The notes beneath the pieces were generated by a model. The model saw only the letters and a list, made by a program, of their open reading frames with translations, searched no databases and was not told the DNA's origin. From Ilex aquifolium (Eukaryota > Streptophyta > Magnoliopsida > Aquifoliales > Aquifoliaceae): a DNA stretch of 64,000 bases. The translations under genes were made by a program, and so were the position numbers. Location of the stretch: assembly GCA_951799425.1 (NCBI GenBank), contig OX637405.1, positions 24,903,635-24,967,634 on the forward strand, written 5' to 3'. Shown here piece by piece: positions 58,200-64,000 of the stretch. Each line of letters opens with the position of its first letter. Position 1 is the stretch's first letter.

Positions 58200-58907
58200 T
58201 GATGATACCCAGAATAAAACTGGCACGTGCTCAGTAAGAGAGCTCAGCTCGGGAGCTCAGGCAAAATAAGCTGAGCTCCCCTAGCCATGAGCAGAGCTCA
58301 TCCAGTCAGCACTAAGAGCTCCTAGTCGAAGGCGCGAGAGGAGAAATGCTGAGGGAACAACAAGACGACTCGGATACCCTTATTAAGGAGGTAGAATCCA
58401 ATCCGAGGCAGAAAACCCGTATTTAACCATGATCTCCTCCTAAAACTAAGGAGGATCCCACAGAAGAAGGCAAAGATCTCTCCGTTTAAAGCCAGCCATA
58501 AGGAATTTAGGTAACTCTGGAATTGTGGATGAAGATAGGGCACGATCCCTTCAATGTAGGATAGTCCCGTATTAGAGGTAAATATGAGACTATAAAAAGA
58601 AAGAGATATCCCCCATTAGAGGGAGATTTTTTGAAACCCTAGTTCCCTGAGTATTCGACTATAACACCTTCAATTCATCAATAAAGAAGAAGGAGCAAGA
58701 GCCTCCATTAGAGAGTGGACTAGCCGAGCTCACTGGCCGGTGAACCACTATACTTCCACCGTATTTCACACATTATACACGACTAATTAGAGCTTTCATT
58801 CTCCACTTTATGAGCCTTGTAGCTCAGATGCCATATTAGTCCCCATGCAAACTGTCCACGCCAATTAATCTGGTTCCTTAGCTCGTATCCGGAGGTTTAC
58901 ACCATCA
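58200..58907 (+). repeat. 3' LTR
   Basis: 708 bp, identical to the 5' LTR except at 58223, 58518, 58589 and 58661. TATA is at 58591-58597 and AATAAA at 58680-58685. It is followed by the TSD GTTTC. Confidence 0.97.
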
Positions 58908-59184
58908 GTTTCAATTTATTTTATTATATCAATAATCAATGGCTGCGATTAATTCAGAGAAAATCAATGGTCAATAATAATTTTTCGATATTGTAATAAA
59001 AATTTGTTATCCCTGGACCCAAAAATGCAAACAAAGAGTAACTATATATTTTTTTCCACAATGAACCAACAAACAAGCCTTGCCCAACAGTCTATCCACG
59101 TACCAACTGACGTGCACAAACCACTTAGAACTCTAAAGAAATAAACTTGGCTGTATTGAATATTTTTTTTTTGATATTGTAAAA

Positions 59185-59290
59185 AATAGGAGTGTGGTCA
59201 AAGGAGAACACCCAAAAATCACCCCAAGAGACTCTTGATCACGCTTGTTACTCCTTTTAAGAACGAACCTAGTTAGGCTATATTGAATAT
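59185..59290 (-). mobile_element. SINE fragment
   Basis: Shares GAACGAACCTAGTTAG and the flanking body with the SINE at 29337-29548 but lacks the Pol III box region, so it is 5'-truncated. Confidence 0.5.
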
Positions 59291-59464
59291 TGACGTAGAA
59301 GGGACGGACATTATTATATGAAAAATGTAAAGTCCAAGACATTAAATATATGAGAATTTAATCCAATATAACTATTGAATTAATATATTTAAATCTATAT
59401 AAACTTTTGACTAATAAGGGAAGGCAAAGTCAATCGGAGGCATTAATTCCTAAGAAAAATGCAA

Positions 59465-59851
59465 GGCTGTGTTTGGTTTGCGTCTGCAAAACTGTTTTTT
59501 GTTCTCAAAATTTTAAAAACACTCAAATCCTGTTTGTTTAGCATTTTTGTTCTCAAAATTTTCGGAAAAAATGAGATTTGAGTCAAAGAAACAGAAAACA
59601 AGTCTATCTTGTTTTCGGAGTTTTCTTGGAAAATTTTGAAAACAAGGAGAACAATTTTGGACTTTAATGAGGTATGCTCTTCGAGTCTCCTTAGCAGCAA
59701 ATTTCTTCATTCCTTTTTTTTTTTACTTCTTCCTCTCTCTCCTAATATATAATATATATATATAATAGATATTATAATATAATATATAAATATTATATTA
59801 TATAATATTATTAAAATTCGTATATATATTTATTTATTTATTTATAAATTC

Positions 59852-59884
<33 letters not shown>

Positions 59885-59996
59885 AATTTATATGTATAAA
59901 TATATATATTATATAATATAATATAATATATAAATATTATATTATATAATATTATTAAAATTCGTATATATATATATTTATTTATTTATAAATTCG

Positions 59997-60071
<75 letters not shown>

Positions 60072-60114
60072 TGGTATATATATGTATATATTTATCTACG
60101 AATTTATATATACG

Positions 60115-60154
<40 letters not shown>

Positions 60155-60523
60155 TTATATGTATAAATATATGTATAAATATATATATTATATATTAAAT
60201 TGGTATATATATTTATACATATATATGTATAAATATATAATAGAATATAATATATATAAATATTATATAATATATAAATATAATATTATATTATAATATA
60301 TAAATAACTTTCTTATATTTTTTTATTAATGTTTGAAATACTGTTCAAACATATATTTAGGCTGTCCAAACAGGTTTTACTATTTCTATTCTGTAAAACT
60401 GTTTTTGAAATCATCTAACCAAACAAATTTTTTATCTCAAAAAATATCAAAACCATTTTCTCAAAACTCTTCTCAAAAACTGTTTTCGGATACCTGTTTT
60501 TGAAACACAAACCAAACAGGCCC
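59465..60523. mobile_element. TIR MITE enclosing a long AT tract
   Basis: Ends GGCTGTGTTTGGTTTG and the complement of AAACCAAACAGGCCC are inverted repeats. CAA flanks both sides (59462-59464 and 60524-60526), a 3-bp TSD as in PIF/Harbinger. The subterminal parts are inverted copies (TTGTTCTCAAAATTTT type). The middle is the AT tract at 59742-60305. Confidence 0.6.
59742..60305. repeat. Long AT-dinucleotide tract with inner duplications
   Basis: About 560 bp of TA repeats interrupted by recurring AAATTCGTATATATAT and TTATATTATATAATATTATT segments, including a two-copy direct duplication of roughly 180 bp. It is strongly self-complementary. Confidence 0.9.
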
Positions 60524-61158
60524 CAAGTATTCATGTTTTTCAAATTTCATTGGTGTAAGGTAGTTTTTAAAAGTCAAAGGTCAACAATGATACCCTGTAC
60601 AGCTTTGAATTCATCGAATGACTTCCTAGTCTTTGAAAATGAATTTTAATATTTTATTACTTCTGTAATCTACCAACCAACCAACTCAACTCAACTCAAC
60701 TGATGGGACTCACTTTTACTTGTCATAAATTTTTTTGGCGAATGATACTTCATACCCTAACAAATATTTTTAGATTCTCATTCACACCTTTGAAATATTA
60801 AATTCTCAAATTGCACTCCCAATCACATAAAAATGTAACAATGTGATATATTACAGTAAATTTGAGTAAGGAATTTTCATTTTAAACATTTACAATTGAT
60901 TCCTATAAAAATAATTGAGCATATAAATAAAAAAAATGTAAAGATTACTACATAAAATAAATAAATAAATAACACATGTGTTGTTTTGGACCACATTGTT
61001 ACCTTTTTATCTAATTGAAAGTATAATAATAAAATTTTAATCCTTCAAGATAAAAATTCAAAATCAAGATATTTTTAGGGTACAGAGTGTCATTCCAGCA
61101 TAATTCTTTTAGTTTTACGAAAATGCTATACAAAGATGAGGGCTCACATATATAACAC

Positions 61159-61197
<39 letters not shown>

Positions 61198-61821
61198 ATG
61201 CATTTAATGTATATTTTGCAATATCTAATTATTAATATGATAAACCATATTTGTATATGACATCCACAAATAAAAAGAAGTATGACATTTATTTTTATTT
61301 TTTTGTCTGTAAAACCCCATCTATTGATAAATAATATAGTGTTCATGTACATATCTAATGATTAAAAAATGGGTTATATACGTTGTATTAGAAGATACTA
61401 AGAGTATTGAATCGTATTTACATGTGTTGGGGGATTTTTGGAGAGAATGGAACTGTATACTACTGAGGTATTTCAATTATAACTTTTTACATTGAAATCA
61501 AATGAAGCTAATTTTTTGACAGTAGAAAGTAAACTTCAAGAGTTACAAAAGTGTATTTCATTGACTTTTTGAGAATTGACTTCTAAGTATGAAAAAATTG
61601 TATTGGAAGTTAAGGTAGAAAACTGGGTCCACGTTCGAATGCAAATCACGTCCGCACAGGACTTAGCTACAATAGTTTTTTTTTCTGACAGAAATCGAGA
61701 TACAAAGAGAAAGAAACTTTCGAATGCCACTTACGTTTAAACGAGGCATCTTCGAACACCAATCTTTCGAATGACTTGAATAAGTATATATGTATTTTAT
61801 ATGTTGTTTAAATAAATAAAG
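60524..61821. other. AT-rich intergenic DNA
   Basis: No gene is recognised. Contains the GA microsatellite at 61162-61195. Confidence 0.5.
61162..61195. repeat. (AG)n microsatellite
   Basis: 34 bp of uninterrupted AG dinucleotides. Confidence 0.95.
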
Positions 61822-62376
61822 TGAAGGGGCATCAGGAATTATGACACATGTAATGAGCATTTAATGCGCCCACGTGAGGGAGACGTTTGCAGAACACGTG
61901 AGGAAACAGTAAATTGATAAACTAGGCAAGACGAGGCTGAACAGTCACTGACTCGGTGAGAAGAGCAAGAGCTCGGCCCCAATAGAATCGAGCTCCGCAT
62001 TTAAACAACATCACCTTAGGTGAACGCCTATAATCAAGGAACTGATATAACTGATAAACACGATCATTAGCTTGGTAGGAGCTGGTCAACTGGAAGAGCG
62101 TCAAGAGAAATTCCAGCTGATCCCTAACTGATATCCTAGATTGAAGGGAGGTGTGCCACCTTGTATCGTCAATTATGAAAATCCTAGCCAAGGGAATCGC
62201 TATAAAGAGGAACCAGCAAGCACATAAAAAGGTACGTTGAATTCTTTCTGCATTTCGATTCATTCTTCAATTACTGACTTAAACATCGGAGTGCCTTCGA
62301 TCGAAGCACTTTGATCTTGGACAGTTTGTTCATTTTGTAGGAAGGAATAGGAGGGACAAAAGTTCTAAACCAAGCA
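61822..62376 (+). mobile_element. LTR-like fragment
   Basis: Less AT-rich than its surroundings, with a TATA-like GCTATAAAGAGG near 62201 and a downstream CTGACTTAAACATCGGAGTG, wording common at the 3' part of plant gypsy LTRs. No internal domain, primer-binding site or TSD was found, so the limits are guesses. Confidence 0.45.
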
Positions 62377-62559
62377 TCTCTTGCAAGAGGTAAATTCATT
62401 TTTTGCTTCTTACATAAAGATATAATTTTGATTATGTTTCGACTTCACTTATGGTTGTAAGTGTTTATGGATGTTATTGTTGATACATTTGATGTTCTAA
62501 GTAATTATAAGTGATTTAGATACAGGTGGAATGGAAAAATGCTTTTAAAATATCTGCAA

Positions 62560-63933
62560 ATAAAAATTCTTAAAAACAAATAACTTTGGCAATGAAACAG
62601 TTTTGTCTCAGAAAATCATTAAAATTGTTTTGCAGCGAATTTTTTTGTGTCGCTAAAAGTGTTCATGTGAATTTTTTTGTCCTTTTTTGGCGATGATGTT
62701 GCTTTGGTGACAACTTTTGTTACCTTTTAGCAATGACTCATTTTTCACCAATAAAGAATAGGGAGAATTACATCTAGACCCCTTGAGGTTTGTTACTTAA
62801 TCACTCAGACCCCTGACATTTAAAATATTACACACAGACCCCCTGAGGTTTGTAAGCGCGTAACACTTAGACCCCTGCTGTAAATATATCCGTTAATAAA
62901 TTACACTTAGACTCCCTTGAAATTTGTAGGTATATAATACTTAGACACCTTAAGTTTAAAATATTATACTTAGATAAAAAATACTCTAATCAAATATAGA
63001 ATATCAAATGTTTTAAATTTTACAATCAAAATTCATGTTCTATTATATCATTTATTGAAATAAAATTAAAAATAAAAATTTAATTTTTTCTTAAAAAATC
63101 GTAATTAGTATACAATTATACTATCTATTGGAATAAAACTAAAACATCAAACAAGGGGTCTAAGTCATTCATAATAGAACATAAATTTTACATCCAAAAT
63201 TCATATTCTATTATGTCATTTATTGAAAAAAAATCAAAAAAAAAAAAATCTAGTTTTAAAAAAAAAAATCATAGTTAGTATATAATTATACTATCTATTA
63301 GAATAAAACTAAAAAATTAAATAAATGGTCAAATTGTAATAGACACAATATCTTTTAGCTTTAATTGGGGTAGTTTGGTATTTTAATTTGGTCGTTTAAA
63401 CGACCAAATTAAATTTCAATAGACAATATAATTGTATACTAATCACGATTTTTTTTTAAAAATTGATTTTTTATTTTTGATTTTATTTCAATAAAAGATT
63501 TAATAGAACATGAATTTTAATTGTAAACTTTAAAACATTTGATATTTTATCTTTGATTGAAATATTTTTTGTCTAAGTATAACATTTTAAATTTAAGGGG
63601 TCTAAGTAATATATATTTACAAACTTTAGGGGGTCTGGGTGTAATTTATTAATGAATATATTTACAGTAAGGGTCTAAGTGTTACGCGCGTACAAACTTC
63701 AGGGGATTTGTGTGTAATATTTCAAATGTCAAGGGATCTGAGTGATTAAGTGACAAATCTCAGGGGGTGTGGGTGTAATTCTTCCTAAAGAATATTTGGC
63801 GACGAGATGTGAGTCGTCGCCAAAGACTTTCTATGATGAGCCTAGGGCGACAAAATGACGATGAAATTATGTCATTGCCAAAAACATTTAGCGATGAAAT
63901 TTTTCGTTGCTAAAAGTGAATTTTCTTGTAGTG
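62560..63933 (-). mobile_element. CACTA transposon end, interrupted
   Basis: The right edge (63921-63933) is the complement of CACTACAAGAAAA, a typical CACTA terminus. Next to it lie repeated TTTAGCGATGAAA and TTTTAGCAACGAAAA type subterminal repeats, and similar words (GCGAATTTTTTTGTGTCGCTAA) recur at 62635-62660. The left terminus was not found. No transposase. The foldback at 62761-63785 is inserted in it. Confidence 0.6.
62761..63785. mobile_element. 1-kb foldback (Mutator-like) element
   Basis: 1025 bp whose halves are inverted copies: it starts GGGAGAATTACATCTAGACC and ends with the complement of GGAAGAATTACACC. There is an exact 9-bp TSD, TAAAGAATA, at 62752-62760 and 63786-63794. Near the middle lies TTTGGTCGTTTAAACGACCA, a short palindrome. 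The left arm includes an inner direct duplication of roughly 190 bp. Confidence 0.88.
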
Positions 63934-64000
63934 GGCAATTTAATTCTTAAATATATTACATATTTGCACTTGCACGGTGTATACAAGAATGTCCTATGCT

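Larger units (their letters stand above)
45519..58907 (+). mobile_element. Complete Tat-lineage Ty3/gypsy retrotransposon
   Basis: A 13,389-bp element with 708-bp LTRs, TG...CA ends and an exact 5-bp TSD, GTTTC, at 45514-45518 and 58908-58912. The order is LTR, primer-binding site, gag-pol (one frame), hairpin-rich tandem repeats, antisense genes B and A, polypurine tract, LTR. The extra RNase H between the first RNase H and the integrase marks the Tat lineage. The LTRs differ at four sites, all transitions (45542/58223, 45837/58518, 45908/58589, 45980/58661), so the insertion is recent and all parts appear intact. Non-coding parts are strikingly rich in the word AGCTC. Antisense extra frames downstream of pol are known in some Tat elements. 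Two spliced paralogous ones in one element is what stands out here. Confidence 0.97.

Overview
This is a 64 kb piece of an angiosperm nuclear chromosome, probably a dicot. The signs are AT-rich intergenic DNA, one intron-rich gene of a conserved plant family, and many plant transposable-element families with clean target-site duplications (TSDs). There are no bacterial features such as operons or Shine-Dalgarno sites. All splice models were read by eye from GT/AG sites and frame continuity.

Layout. 1-4.4 kb: a DEAH-helicase exon relic, a 0.63-kb inverted repeat built from a membrane-protein-like gene, and two MITEs. 5-10 kb: foldback and hAT-type elements. 10-12.5 kb: a reverse-oriented LTR and a decayed nuclear copy of mitochondrial atp1. 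15.4-18.5 kb: four nested insertions. 20.9-21.9 kb: a solo LTR split by a foldback. 23.7-26.1 kb: Helitron-like elements. 26.9-29.6 kb: a perfect 18-bp-stem hairpin, a TIR element and a tRNA-derived SINE. 32.3-35.4 kb: the only conventional host gene, a nine-exon MED26 Mediator subunit on the minus strand. 37.6-44.3 kb: a head-to-head Helitron-like pair joined by a 34-bp perfect palindrome, then foldback MITEs. 45.5-58.9 kb: a complete 13,389-bp Ty3/gypsy element of the Tat lineage. 59-64 kb: a MITE with a long AT tract, an LTR-like block, and a CACTA end interrupted by a foldback.

The most notable object is the Tat element. It has 708-bp LTRs differing at only four sites (all transitions), a GTTTC TSD, a primer-binding site, one uninterrupted 1823-aa Gag-Pol with two RNase H domains, and a polypurine tract. 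Its 3' half carries two antisense genes that splice cleanly in silico: gene A (four exons, 792 aa) and gene B (two exons, 338 aa). They share a core resembling the plant 'putative gypsy-type transposon' domain and a phase-1 intron at the same place, so they look like paralogues. Sense gag-pol and the antisense genes converge on a block of hairpin-forming tandem repeats at 51.8-52.3 kb. What the antisense proteins do is unknown.
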